Of a DNA stretch of 64,000 nucleotides, positions 35,701-48,900 are shown one piece after another. A program made the position numbers and the translations under genes. Origin of the DNA: Edolisoma coerulescens (Eukaryota > Chordata > Aves > Passeriformes > Campephagidae); assembly GCA_013397115.1 (NCBI GenBank), contig VWZW01006268.1, positions 1-64,000 on the forward strand, in the 5' to 3' direction. How positions within the stretch are numbered: the first letter of the stretch is position 1; every line of letters starts with the position of its first letter. The notes beneath the pieces were generated by a model. It ran no database searches. It saw only the letters and a program-made list of their open reading frames with translations, and was not told where the DNA came from.

Positions 35701-37190
35701 TTATTCTTGATTCCCGTGCCAGGAATGCATGAGCTGCAGGTCCCTCGCCTTGCCCCAGAGATGTGTATCTGAGACTCATCCCCTGCAGTTATTGATTGTG
35801 TGAGTTACCACAGCACCCAGCAGCCCTTGTCCCGGGATGCCTCAGCACCAGCTGCGTGCACGTGCGTGTGTCTGGCAGCAGCAACAGCACCAAGAAGGTG
35901 CCTGAAGGACCAGGGTGAGGTTCCCTTCTGCCCAAGACCAGGAGGGAATGACCCCATTGCTTGGTATCCAATAAGGGATGCATGGATGGGTGGGATAAGC
36001 CAAGATGCATCTTGAGAATGAAGGCAATGAGCAGAGTCTGATGTGATGCAGGGTGGGGAGATACAGGTGAGTGCATCCATGCTGTCCTCCAGGGACCTGT
36101 TTCCAGATCAGACACAGCTTTGCTGCTGTCCAGATCACTCCTTGGGTAGACTGAACAGAGCCAGCAGCAAGGCCCAACAATCCTGGCCAATATTCTCACC
36201 AGAAAACTTGAGCCAGAGTCACAGCCAAGCTCAGAGCAGCTCCACAGAGGGGAACCCCAGGCAGCATGTCTGCAGTCCCCAACACCTGGTCCTGCCCTTT
36301 CTGAGTGCAGCAGGCTTTTCAATGGCTGGCCATTGGGTTGCTCTGACCTGTTAGGGACACGTTTTTCCAAATCCCATCTAAACAGATGCTCACCAGACTT
36401 ATCCATCACATCAGCTTTTCGGGGAGCCCAAAGCAGCCTTACCCTCAGCTCCTAACTCCCTTCTGCTGGGACCTGGTAGTGCAAAGAGGATTTTGCTCCA
36501 AGTGACTAATGCTCATCATGCTACAGAGTGCACCAAAAGCAGACAGGTCAAAGAGGAAGAGTCACCAACTGGCTTTCTTTTAAAACTGGTGTCATTGCCA
36601 CAAGTTGTTGTTATTGTAGTAGTTCTTAAATTAGATACTCTTAACTGCTCTGGGCCAGTGGACAGCAAATACAGACCACAGCAAATGAAACAGCACAACA
36701 GAAAGAGCACAAGGAGAGTTTGCTCCATCCACACAAAATGCCACCCACTGCCTGTGGGAGATGACAGCTGGGCAGGCAGGATGGCCCCGTACCAGCTTCC
36801 CCACTTGGAAAATCCCCAGCTCCAGCGAGAGAGAGGCTGTGGGAATTGGCAGAGAGATCAGCCCAGCCTCAGCTCAATGCGTGACACGGTGACGTCCCCT
36901 CTGCGGTGGCCGTGTCCCAGCTTGCCTGAAGCACCAGCGGAGGATGAGCCACCGGGCTGGAGACAAGCTGCAGCCCATGCAGCCAGCACAGGGCAGGCTG
37001 GGCTGCTCTCTGCTCGGGGGTGACAGCCACCAGAGTGCCCTGCAAGGCTGTACAAGAGCAGCCAAGCGCTCCATCCCCACTTGATTCTTCTCCCTCTGCA
37101 CCCCAAAACCTGCATGTTGCATTGCAAAGCAGCCCCAGTCCCAAGTGCAGCAGGCAGGCTGCCCTGCCAGTGGGTCCCCAGCCACATTCC

Positions 37191-37212
37191 CCCTCTCCTC
37201 TCCTCTCCTCCC
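37191..37212 (+). repeat. (TCTCC)n short pyrimidine repeat
   Basis: About four units of a CTCTC/TCTCC pentanucleotide. Confidence 0.8.
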
Positions 37213-40200
37213 ATTCCCCTTCCTGCTCGCAGCAGGCAGGGCTGGGTAAGCCACTCCTGGGTGATTCACTCCCCAGCAGGCAGAAATGCTTTCTTGGATA
37301 CACACAGCTGGGCACAGGGAAGAGGCGCAAGGCCTCTGATCCCAGCTGAATCACTGCGCCCCAATGAGCTCCTGCATGCAGGGACAGGGCTCCCGCTGAG
37401 GTCGTGGCCAGGTGAGTATTGCAACAGAACAACGTGACTCACCGGCAGAGAAAAATGCCATTTGGGGTAGGAGTGGGGAACGGGGGAGGAGAGCAGCCTG
37501 CCGGGGCACAAACCGGGGGCGGAAGGCATGGAAACACCCAGGTCTGTCTCGAGGCGAGGAGGAGAACAAACTTGTGCAGAGCAGTGAGAGGGCTCAGGGA
37601 ATGGGGTGGGGTGAGCGAGCCCACCCTGAGAGCCACGGGTTCCTCATCCATGGCTTCTGCATCCCAGCCCTGTCTGAGCTCAACTGGAAAAGATCCTCAA
37701 CCAGCCACGGTGCTGGGAGTTTTCCTCTTTTTGTTTCAGGACGGGATCTAGCCACATAAGTCCCCACGTGAACGGGATGGTCACTAAGGTTTGGGCTGGA
37801 TGGTGCCAGGTGCACCTTGCTGAGCTCTGCTGTGAAGCCAGACTCTCAAGCCAGACAGTGACACTGCCAGGCTCCGGGAAAACCAACCCATGGGACATTG
37901 TCCCCCTCCTGCCCTCCCCAGTCCCTGGGGCAGCAAGACCTGCATCTGTGCCCCAGCAGTGAGCCAATGTCCCCAGCACCCAGAGGCCTCCACGGGCACT
38001 GCTTTGGGTAATTCCAGTGGCATGCCCTGCACCTGCCCTACAGGGTAACAGGCTTTTTCCCACACCCTTGTTTTCTTGCCTGTCCCTGAAGGCAAGGCAG
38101 CCTTGATCAGCATTTCCATGTTGTGTTGAAACAAGACACAACCTCCCTCGAGTCAACTGTCCTAACAGCCTTGCCAGGGGCAGCAGGAAAATGGGCAGAG
38201 ATTCCCGGCAAGGTAACAAGACTTCCCTAATTCCTGCTAGGAAATGCGTGTCCCTAGTCCAGGGCACAGCCTCAGCCCTACTTCCAAGGGAAGGGTGTTG
38301 GCTGAGAGCAGCAGTGCTGAGTTGACAGGTCATGATGGAAAGCTGCATCCTCCTGCATCCCTCTGAGCCAGCTGGATTTCCTCCTGGGGACTGCAGAGGA
38401 AGGGAAACAGGGCACCATGAACCACCCACACGCAGACCAGCAGAGGGGTTCCCCTGTCTCCCTCTAGTGACTACAGTCCTTGGAGGATTTCAGGTTAATT
38501 CAGCTGGATCATGAGCTCAAGCTGCTGCCCCTCTGGTTCATGGAGCCCTGGGATCTATTGTCCCAGAGGGCAGAGCCACAGCATCCCCAGAGCAGTGTCC
38601 CCAGAGAGGTGGCAGTGTTTATGTGTATGACAACAGCGTGTCAGAGCAGGGGTACAGAGCCAGAGCCCTGTTGTGCAACATGCTGTTCAAGTGGAGAACA
38701 ACAAAAAAAAGTAACATCTACCTATATAAATAAACCAGGCACATCTCCATTGGGAATTTCTAAAAAAAAAAAAAAAATCATCACCCTTTGGGATGCAAAG
38801 CAGCTAGGCCTGGAGAGCAGCTAAGAATTGTTATTAAATAAATTAATTAGCTCAGCAGAGCCCGCCAGGTACTGAACACTTTCCACTTCCAAGCAGGTAA
38901 ATGAGTCCGTGGGAACAGAGGCTGCTCCACACCTGCCAGGCAGCGCAAGCTGCATTTTAATGTTAATGCAATTTCTGCAGCTCTGCCCCTGGAAGTGGCA
39001 CGCCGGGTGCTGTGTGTCCCCCAGGAGGGACCAAAGAGCCCCCCACATGTCAGGGACCACAGCCACCTTCCTGTGTGCCCCGATGCAGACGGGGTTTGTG
39101 CAAAGGGATGCCTGTGCTCGGCATAGCCCGGAGCCCTCCCTGCCGGGAAGCAGCAGGTCTGGAGCCAGGGCTGTGGGGGGGAGGCACCGAGCAGGGCTGG
39201 GGGGCCGAGGAGGGCTGAGCATCACCTCGGAGAGCACAGCCCCACGCTTTGCATCGCCAAGTGCTGCTGCAGGCGGGCAGGACGCCTTTGATCCCCTCGC
39301 CAGCCCTATCTCGCTGCCTTTACACACCTTTCAGCACCCTGGGGTCTGGCAGGAGCAGGCTGAGTAAACTCCTCTCCCGCGCTCATTGCAGCCCACAGCG
39401 GCAGGCACGAGCCGGGCTGGCAGCGCGCGGGGCAGGGGACAGGGCAGCACTGCCCTCCCTGCCAGGGCCGGAGCCGTGAGCTGCCCTTCGGTCCCTGTCA
39501 GCAGGAGGGGACCCAGGGCCACGCTGGGCTCAGAGCGTGCTGAGAGGAGGCAAAGAAAAACAGGAGCTGGGGAGGAAAGGTGGAGGTGGTAAGCAGGAAC
39601 TCTCCTTCCCTCCATCCTCCCTCCAGGGCAGGTCCAGCTGCAGTGACCCTTCCTGCACCTCCCGCTCCAAATGTTCTGCATCAAAAGGTGAACAAATCCC
39701 TGCCCTGCACCAGCTTTGCTAAAACTGAGAATTTCAAGGGGACAGTAGAAAACACCAGCAGTGCTCAAGCCTCCCTTCCAGGGAAGTGGGGAGGCAGATC
39801 TCTGCTATAAGAGGAAGTTCACAATTACAGCACAAGTTGTTACTGGAAAACAAAATTCCCTGGCATGTTGCAAACAAAATCTGAATTCCCCACTCTGGGG
39901 TACAAGACAGCCCACAACCTTCATTCCAGGGCCCATTTGAAAGATAAAATGATATTATATTTGTGATGGCGGAGACAGATAAAAGCTGGTAGGGGAAAAA
40001 CTCTGGGAGGGCATTTCAAACAATGACTATTCCATCCAAAACAGCACAAGATTCACCTGCAAAAAGAAGCCCACAGTGCAGAAAACTCCTGAAATTAAAT
40101 CTCTGTGCACACCCTCCCCTGTAATCTGAGCAGCACTATTGCAAACAGCTCTAGAGAGCAGGAGCGTGCTGCCTCTTCCTCTCCTTGGGGAAAGAGGGTT

Positions 40201-40502
40201 ATTAAAGTCACTGAGAATCTTTGAACAGCCCTTATTTTTCACCATGGGCGACAGCAGCTGTGTCCAGGCCATACCAGAGTGTCCAGCTGCTGCAGCACAC
40301 TAAGCTTGGGGTCTGTGCTTTGATTCCAGGTTTGAGGTACCAAGAGTGACCCACAAACAAGCAGTCAGTGCTCTGCCCACCCAGCAATGGATGCCCATTT
40401 GGGCTGATTCCTTAAGGGACCCCGATCCCCACCCTGGATCAACCCTCAGCATTCCCCATGGGGGCTGTCCTAAGAACAGAGCAAAAACCCAACCTTCCAA
40501 GC

Positions 40503-40573
40503 GCTCCTGCCTGCCCATCCAGATGTGCCTGCCCGTACAGATGTGTCTGCCCATACAGATGTGCCTCCCCATA
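40503..40573 (+). repeat. 18-bp minisatellite
   Basis: Three clear copies of an 18-base unit (CAGATGTGCCTGCCCGTA and variants) start at 40520, 40538 and 40556, preceded by a partial copy. Because 18 is a multiple of three, it reads as a repeating six-residue pattern in every frame, so open frames across it are not evidence of coding. Confidence 0.85.
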
Positions 40574-42329
40574 TAAGCATATCACCTGCCCTTTCCTCCC
40601 AGCCTCCTCCAGAGCCACAACAAGAAGCTCCCCAAGGGGCTGCAGAAGCATCTCATGTCACCCCACTGTTGAGCAATCCACAGATTTGCCACGACTTGGG
40701 CAGGATTAGGCAGAGCTGCTGCCAGGCTGAGCTGCCCACGTAGGACAGATTATTCCTGCCAGGAGCCAAGACTCTGAAAAGGGACATTGTTTCAAGGATG
40801 ATTTGCTGTTTCCCCCTCACACACACACAAATCTGTAGCTCCAATCTGGCTTTTTTGCAAGGCACCTGCTACCACCTGTGGTCAGCAATGAGATCAGAGG
40901 GGGATGAGCAAAGGAAGGAGGGAGCGAAAGCCGGGCTGGTCAGACAAACCCGGGATGCCCTGCAGAGGGGCTGAGCTCTGTCTGGGTGCTCAGCCTCGCC
41001 CAAGCCCAGCTGCTCCAGCTGCTGCACACTGATCTGAGGGCACCCCAGAGCAGAAGATGCTCTGCTCCCCTCTCAGGCCAAACCCTGGCTTCCCTCCCAA
41101 CAGCCCCCGCTGTGCCCAGGAGCCATGTGTCCTGTCCTTGCTGCAGGGAACAGGTTGCAGTACCTCACTCCCCTCCTCGGCCCATCTTGGCTCGGGGCGT
41201 GCTGGCAGCTGGGAAGAGGCAGTGTGGGAGCAGTGACCTCAGGCCCTGCAGGAGCTCGGCTGGGAAGGCAACGCACGCTGTCCTGGCCTCCCCACGCAAC
41301 CAAACCCGTGCCGAGCCACACGGACCAGGGCACAGGGCAACCTCCACCGCAGCTGCTCGGGGATGTGGGAACTGATTTCAGGGGCCCTACAGCAGCAAAC
41401 CCACATCCCCAAACACATTCCCTCTGCTAAGCCACCAGCCTTCCCCAGAGAAGGCAGTAGCTCAAAGCTGGCCTCACAGACGGGCTGCAGAGCTCCATTC
41501 CTATTTTTCTCTGCCCTGTGAGATCCCCTGCACCCCCTGCCCACAGCAGCACTTCCCTCCACTCCTCAGCACAGCTAGTCCCCCTGAGGTGGGCTTACTC
41601 TTGTCCTTCCCCTGCTCCAAAGCCAGCACTCCAGCCTGGCTTTGATCACACCAATCTGAGAAGTGATGGACAAATCTCTTCTCCTTCCCTTAACCTTAAC
41701 TTTAATCTTAACCTCCAGCCAGCTGCTCCCCTCCCCTTTATCAGGCAGCAAATTCCCCACCTGCACCTTTTCCCTGTATCCTTTCTCTGCCAGCATAGTC
41801 CCTGCCCAGATGTGATGCAGGCAGACCCACATCAACCTGACCTCCAAACTTCAGCAACTCAAATTAAAATGGGCCTGAGAGATAAACCAGCCTCCCAGGT
41901 TTACTTCTAAGCTTAGTACAAATGAATAGAGAGGACATTTTGCAAAAGTCAACATTGCTCTGTTATTAAAACAAAAAAAGAAACCCCTGGATTATGGGAT
42001 GGCTCAGTACCAGGTTTGGTCAATGGGTCAGAAGCATCTGTCAAACGTGCAGCCAAAGAGGTTGGAGAGTGCCTTGAGGTCTCTGCAAAGCTCCTGCAAA
42101 GGACTTGGTGGGAGGATTTGCATCTGCTGAGCAAAGAACAGTGCCTGGGGCTCTGCCCCCAAGACCCACTGGTCCCAGTGGTCGGGGTTGCTCAAGCTCC
42201 AGGGCTCTGCTCTGCTGGGAACGGGGCAGGAGCGCCGGGCGGAGGAGTCACGTTCGCACCCTGGCTCCCTCCAAAACACTCACGGATGGTTTGGAGCAGG
42301 ATGCCAGAACCACCCATCATCATACTTCA

Positions 42330-42480
42330 CTTTTTTCCTTTAGTCTTTGCCTTAATCCTTTAATGAATTAAGTGGAGCAATTAAGCAGGATTTTTATTTC
42401 TTTTTAAAGTGAACATGCATGAAAACAGAGATGGGTATTTTTGCCGTTTGAATGCTTAATATGATAATTAATGCAAAGCC
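42330..42480. promoter_or_regulatory. AT-rich cluster of TAAT-type motifs, possible conserved element
   Basis: In an otherwise GC-rich area, this 150-base stretch holds several homeodomain-type cores: CTTAATCC, TTTAATGAATTAAG, CAATTAAGCAGG and GATAATTAATGC. Such clusters are common in vertebrate enhancers, but conservation cannot be judged from one genome. Confidence 0.25.
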
Positions 42481-45400
42481 CCTCAGCTTTAGGGATTCTC
42501 CACACCTCTCACCCAACCCTTTTTCTGTTTATCTTTCTGGCAGACTGCCTCTCATTCTAATGAAGGTTGCCCCTTCCTCTTGCTCACACTATGCCTGAAC
42601 TGCACAGATCAGGGGAGGAGGGAAGGGTGGATACTCAGAGCTGCTTCAGAGCAAAAGCCCCAGCCCAGCATCAGTGGTGGAGAGCGCTGCCATAGCAGAA
42701 AATGGAGAAACCTCCTTTCTGGGGAAACATCCCCTCAGAGGGGACCAGCTTTGCTATCCAGCAATGTGTCCAGCCTTCCCCTCAAGCAGCTGAGCTGAAC
42801 CCTCATGCCCAGCTCACTGGTGAAGGGTTTGCTGGACAGGGTGATGAGGGAAGTGCCTTCTCCAGCCCTGACAAAACTGAGGGTTTGGCTCTGCAAAGGA
42901 GGCTGGACAGGCTCACCTTCCAAAGCAGCCTTTCCATACCCTCTATCTTCTGGCCCCACCAAACCTTCCAGTCCTCAGGTCCCTGCTCCCTTCCTCTGCT
43001 CCCCCTCATCCATCTACTCCCTGTTTGGCTTAAAATACTTGCAAGCATGGCTGAACATGTCCATGCCTCAGTTTCCCCACCAGTGAAAAGGAGATTAACA
43101 GATGCCCTTGCTTCCCTGGAAGGATGCAGGCACTGGGAGACAACAGACATTTGGGGGATGCTGTGGGCCCAGGTCAACACCGCGGGGGCTCTGCCACCCC
43201 TGTTCTCAGCACAAGTTTTTTACCAAGAAGACTGTCAGCCCTACAGACATCCTTATCCCCTGTCCCAGGAATGAAGGGAAGGAGCCTGGGACTGATACAG
43301 ATCAGAGCAGCACAACTCCAAAGGTAAATTTCTCAGATATTTCTCCAAATGGTTGGACAAAGTGCTGCAAGGATGGGCAAAGCCTTGCTGTAGCTCCATG
43401 AGGTGTTACCAAACATGGCTCACTTGAAAGCAGGCAGTGGGCCACCAGTGAATCCCAAACAGACTGTCCCAACTGGGCTGGATGGCATCCCTCAGCACTA
43501 GGATTTGCTGTTTGGGCTGGGGAAATGCCTCTGCAACCTGCATTTATTTCATTTTTCACTCTTTTTCCTTTCAATTTATTTTTAACTTCTTCCTTTTTTC
43601 ATCAAAACACATTTCCTGACACAAAAAGGTCCTGGTAAACGTTCTCTGACTCACTGAACTGCCCAAACAGATCTCCTGCCTCCACAGGAACTGGACCATC
43701 CTGTTTGTGGGTACAACAGCCACCCCCAGCCGTGTGCCGAGGGCTGAGAAAAGCTGTTCCCATTGTGAAACACTCCCTGCCAGATGTGGGCAAGCCCTCC
43801 CTCACATCTGGAGAGCAGTCAGACATTCTGGTTTTCTCTCTCAGTTGTTTGTTTCCTTGTCCTGAGCAGGACAGGCCTTGGAGATGAGGCTCTTTGCCTC
43901 TTTCTGCAGAGCAGTCCACCAGCTTTTTTTTCCTGTAGGACTGTGTTTTTGCAAACCCAGAAGGAAGACAAGAATACCCCCTGAAAAGTAGCTTCAGTAT
44001 TGGGAGAGAAGTTTGTCTCCTCTCCTTTGCTAGCCTGTGAGGAATCAGTGGGAGTTTAGACAGTGGATTTTTTCAGTAGTATAAATTCGTGGAGGTTTGG
44101 GCTGCTGGTACTGTGTCCCTTGGTGGCCACTGCCCTTTACAACACGCCTGAGACCCAACCTTTTTCCACCCCAAGGCACAGAGGGCTGCAGAGGTTGCAA
44201 AGCCTGTGGTGATCATGACCAAACACAGCAGTCAATAAAGCTGATGACCTTTGCTTGGTTGTCCAGCCAGCCAAGGGAAACACTTTTCCCCTTGGGCTGC
44301 TGTACAAGATGCTTCAGAAATTAGGGAAATTGCTCCCGTAACGTCCCTGGGAAATCTCAGGGACACACCATCCATCAATATTTTGCAGTCTGAAGACAGT
44401 AGCAACATCTCCTGCTACGCTGGTACAAGCCCAGACACCGTGCTCTGGCTTCCTGTAAACAAAAGCTGTTTAGCTCTAAATTCTTCGTTTGGCTCAGGCT
44501 CCCCTGGTTCAGTGAGGATGGTATCGAGATAATCATCGCATGGATTGTATTCCTGGTACAAGGCTCCGTTGCACAATGGCGCCTCTTTATAATGCCCTTG
44601 GAGCAAGGAACTTCCAGGTTGGTTTCTCTGCCAGGCAAGACTGGGTGTCAGGTCTAAGCACCAAGGCAAAGGAGAAGTAGAGAGCAAGGATCCAAGAGGG
44701 GAGCATGGAAGCCTGGGACTGAGGGTTAACAGATTAACAGAAAAACATTTACGGACTGCAATGCAAAGGAGAGAGGACAAAGGATCTGGGCTGGAGTAGA
44801 ACAGAATTTTTTTCCCAAAGCAAGACAAAGCAGGAGAGGAGTGGTCTTTCCTAGGGAAAAGAGTTAGTGGTCCAGGATTTTTCAGGCCAGACCAGAACAA
44901 ACACGAATTTTTTCCCTACTTCAAAATTAACCTCACTTTGAAAGAGTTTCTGCTCGAGCCAGGCAAACCGGAGACATCTGAGTGAAGCAAGAGTGCGGGC
45001 AGACCCTGCTCTGCCTGTGCCTGATCTCCCAGTGCCTGTGCAATCCCCAGCACACGATCCAGTGCACTGGACTAAAAGTTAAACATCCAGTCCAAGCTGG
45101 TTGTGTGGCACCAGTGAGGGGAGAGAGTCATCTTCTGGGAACGGCTCATTCTCCCTGGACAGACACTTGAACTATGGAGCTGTAATTTAACCTCTCATCC
45201 TGGCTCTGCCCTTCAGATAAATTAACTCACTGTCCTCTTTCCCCACCTCTTAGTAGAGACCCAAGCAACTCTCATGTTGTCCCCTCCTCTATTCTTCACT
45301 GCCACCCCCACCAGTCTCTTCCACAAACACCAAGATAAAGTTTGGTTTCTCAGCCAGGGTAGTGGAAAAGCACATCTGAGTTAATCCACCCATCACAGCC

Positions 45401-45895
45401 CCAGCTCCTTTGTGAGAAACTGGGCCAGGAGGAGGCACTTCCTGAGTCCCTGCCTTGGCCAGAAGCCACCACGCCTTGCAGTGCATGGTGGGGAGAAGGG
45501 GGTCCAGTGCCGTAACTTCAGAAAGACTTACAGTGGCCTGGGACATTCCTGATGGACAAAAGCATCACCCAGCGAAGCCCTGTGAAGGGGACCAGCTCCT
45601 TAACTATTCACACCAGGAGGATTAAGGAGTCTATGATACACAAGGCATCTGGGAACGGCCAGCAATACTGAGAGGGAAACTTCCTGCCAGACCTGGAAGT
45701 GAGAGGCTGTTCCCTGGGCACGCCAGCAAGGAATTCACCTCGTCCCCTACCACCCACTCAAGTCTGGTGGGCACTTTTGCTTGAGATCATTTCCCCAAGC
45801 CTCGCTGGGACGTGGTGGCTCCTCTTCCCACGGTGTCCTGCCGAGGACCGCAGTGACACACCGCTCCGGAGTCAGCGCCGGTGGCACAGCCAGCG

Positions 45896-45927
45896 ATGAG
45901 ATCAGCCATCCATGAGATCAGCCATCC
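45896..45927 (+). repeat. 16-bp tandem duplication
   Basis: ATGAGATCAGCCATCC is repeated twice back to back, within a moderately CpG-rich patch. Confidence 0.9.
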
Positions 45928-48900
45928 GGCACGCGGCGCGGGACGAGTGGCTTGGGATGAGCTCATGCCTGCTCTGCACGGACGGATGGAGGGGGAGGAG
46001 GAGACACGCTGACTCGCTAGCACAGCCCATGACGAGGGCCTGGACCAGCCCACTGTCCTCCCAGGAAAACGCGCAGCTCCAGCCCCCAGCGGGGCTCTAC
46101 TCGGCATGGATGATGGCAGTGGGGCCATGGCACACCTTGGGACTCTGCCAGTGGGTCTTCACTGCCTTCCCCGCGACACCGAACCTTCTCCTGGGGTCTT
46201 GCGCAGCATCTCGCCCCATCCCATCAGGGTCCCATCTGTCTGTAGAGCAATGACATCCCCTCTGCGGGCTGGCATCCCAGCCTTCTGTTGCTCTGAGCTT
46301 CTGACTCTGTCCTGGTGCCAGATGGCTTCGGAGGCAGATGACTTCATCTCTTTTAAAGGGGCAAGGGATCTGTGAGCAGCGCCCTGTAGGAATCGGTGTG
46401 CATCATGCTTGGTGGGAAGCCAACATGGGGAGCATGCCACAGCAGTCCTTGTGATCCCACACAGCGCCCAGAGAGACTTGGACCCCAGTCCAACACTGCC
46501 AACAACCTCATGTCCTTCACTCTTCGCCATGTGTCATGTTTGAGCTGTCCCACACAAAAGACTTGTGGAGTGGGGGACCCGACTCCAGCATGAGCTCCAT
46601 GGTGGTGCCCTCCTGAGTGTCTAAGGGCAGGGACTACCCAGCATTCAGCCTAACAAGCCAAAGATGTCTTAATAGAGCCTGCACTGAATGCAGGGGAGTG
46701 GTCTGCAATGCACCAGCCTCTATTCCCAAAACTAAGTATGATGGGTGGCCTTAGTCAAATTCACTCATCCTTGGACTCCTCTTGGACTTCAGGCCAGGAC
46801 AACCTGGAGCTCAAAGGAAATCCCAGTTCAAATTTGTACTGGGTACAAAGGGTGAGTCTCAGAATGAGAATTAGGTGTGCTCACAGAGATATGATTCAAG
46901 GTTTTTGATTACCACTCGGAGGGTCTGCTGCAAAGGGAGAGATGGATCCAGCCTGTGCCCCTTGGGAGATTCCAAGCAACCCAAATGCCCCTCTCAAGAC
47001 AGCACCCCCTCATTCCCCCACAGATTCTGCCTGTCTGGGAGCTGCAGGGTGGTTTGCAGGTCTATAGGAACAATCCTGAGTCATTGGAGCCGCTTCATCA
47101 GCGCTGGTCAAGGAGGCTGCAGTCAAACAGAGCTCAGGGAGCCGGTCCCTGCACAGGACTGGATCCTCCCCGCCCCCAGCACAGGCTCCCGCTTGCTGGG
47201 GAAAGCGCTGCCGCCGTTCCAGGCAGATAATCGCCCCTTCCCTGGCAAGTCCCTGCACGCTGCCGTGCAAACAGACCCACAGAGCACGGCAGCATGGCAG
47301 CAGATGCCGGGGCTGAAGGGCCAGATGCACAGACGGACTCTATTCTCTGCAAAGGGGAAACAAAAGTTGTTTGTCCCTGAGGGAGGTAACTCACAGATCC
47401 CAGCACACCTCTGAGCGGACACTTGGTCTAGGTTTGGAGGGGGACTGACGTATCAAGCAAGGCACTGTGGGAGAGCAGTGGGAGCTGGGATCGCTGAGGA
47501 AATGCCCACCAGGAGTCTGGCTGCCCACCCTCACCAACAGAGCTGGAGCATTCCAGTCCCCAGCTCGCCCAGACCCTCAGGAGCGATGATCAAGGGGTTC
47601 ACACCATCATGGCTGTTTCTGAGGGTAGGAGGGTCTGGAGAAACAATCCAATGCCACATCTCAACAGCACTGCCCTGACCTCCAAGTCCATGGAGGCAAC
47701 ACTCCAGTGGGGCCAGTTGCAAGTGCTGGCCAGGAAAGGCACATGTTTAGAGGATGAGCTGGAAGATGGGCCTGCAGGCATGTCTTCAGGAGACAGGCAG
47801 GGCTGGTCTCCAGGGCAGTGAGTACAGCCATTGGCAGGGAGGCCCCTGTAAGTGTTTCTTGTTGGTCCAGAGAGGCCCGTGTGATTTCCCTACCCCAGCC
47901 TGAACACGCTGCCTCGCTGCAAAGCTCTGCATGCAGGTAACCCACAGCAGAACGTCTTGGCTTTATCACATGGAGATCTTGGGTGGAACCAGGAAGTGAA
48001 ATCTCTCCCCATGATTAGGGAGAAAGAAGCACCCTTGCCAGCCAAGTGATGGAGCCCTGACATTCCCCACACCGTGGAAAAGGTCCCATTACTTCTGACA
48101 GGTGAGATCCTGACAGCAGGACATGGAGGCATGAAATGTTGACAGCAGCTTATGGAGCTTTGTTGGCTTGTTTGACCAACTGTCTGAGTGGTGTGAAGGA
48201 CAAAGCCAGGCACCATGCACAGCTCCATCTTCTTTCTTTCCTCCTGGCACAGTTCCCCCAGCCAGGCCAACCCTCTCTGCCTGCAACCACAGGTAATTCT
48301 GCAACCCACCCCTTTCTGCAGGAGCTGCTCCTTGGGATAAACACAACACTTTTCTTCCCTACCTAGCCTGACTTCAAGTTGAGCAGGAGAGCTGAGGAGG
48401 CAGAGCCAGAAAGTTTTCACCAGTCCCAGGCTCTCACCCACCACTGGTACAGAATCAACAGCTGGACCTCAGGAAAAGTTCTCCTGAGCTTCTTGTACTT
48501 CCCGGATCACCGGGATAGTAACCAATCCAAATGTGCTCTAAGAGATCACGTTTGTCTTTGTGTGGAAGGCAGAAGTCCATCTTAGTATCCTAGCTAACGA
48601 TAATATGAGGATTTGAGGGGTTCCATAGCTAGATTGCTGCTCACCCTAATGCCCTGATTCAACTAGGAAAGGTAATGTTTGTTATTAAACCATCTGGCAC
48701 ATTTGTCGGAGTAGGTCGGCTTTTGGACCATCAAGCCCTCCTTCAGTCATGTCCCTCATGTTCTGCTGCTCCATAGCCAAGGAGCAAAGTTTTCTCTGAG
48801 AGCTAAGTCCCCTGCAACCAAGAACAGTACCGTGCTCTGCCACCTCTGTGGGAAGGAACACCCAGTGCCACCAACCTGCTGGCAACGAGGCAGAGCTGTC

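Noticed and set aside
37680..38429. 249-codon minus-strand frame
   Set aside because: No recognisable motif or signal peptide. Dense overlapping frames on both strands indicate compositional openness only.
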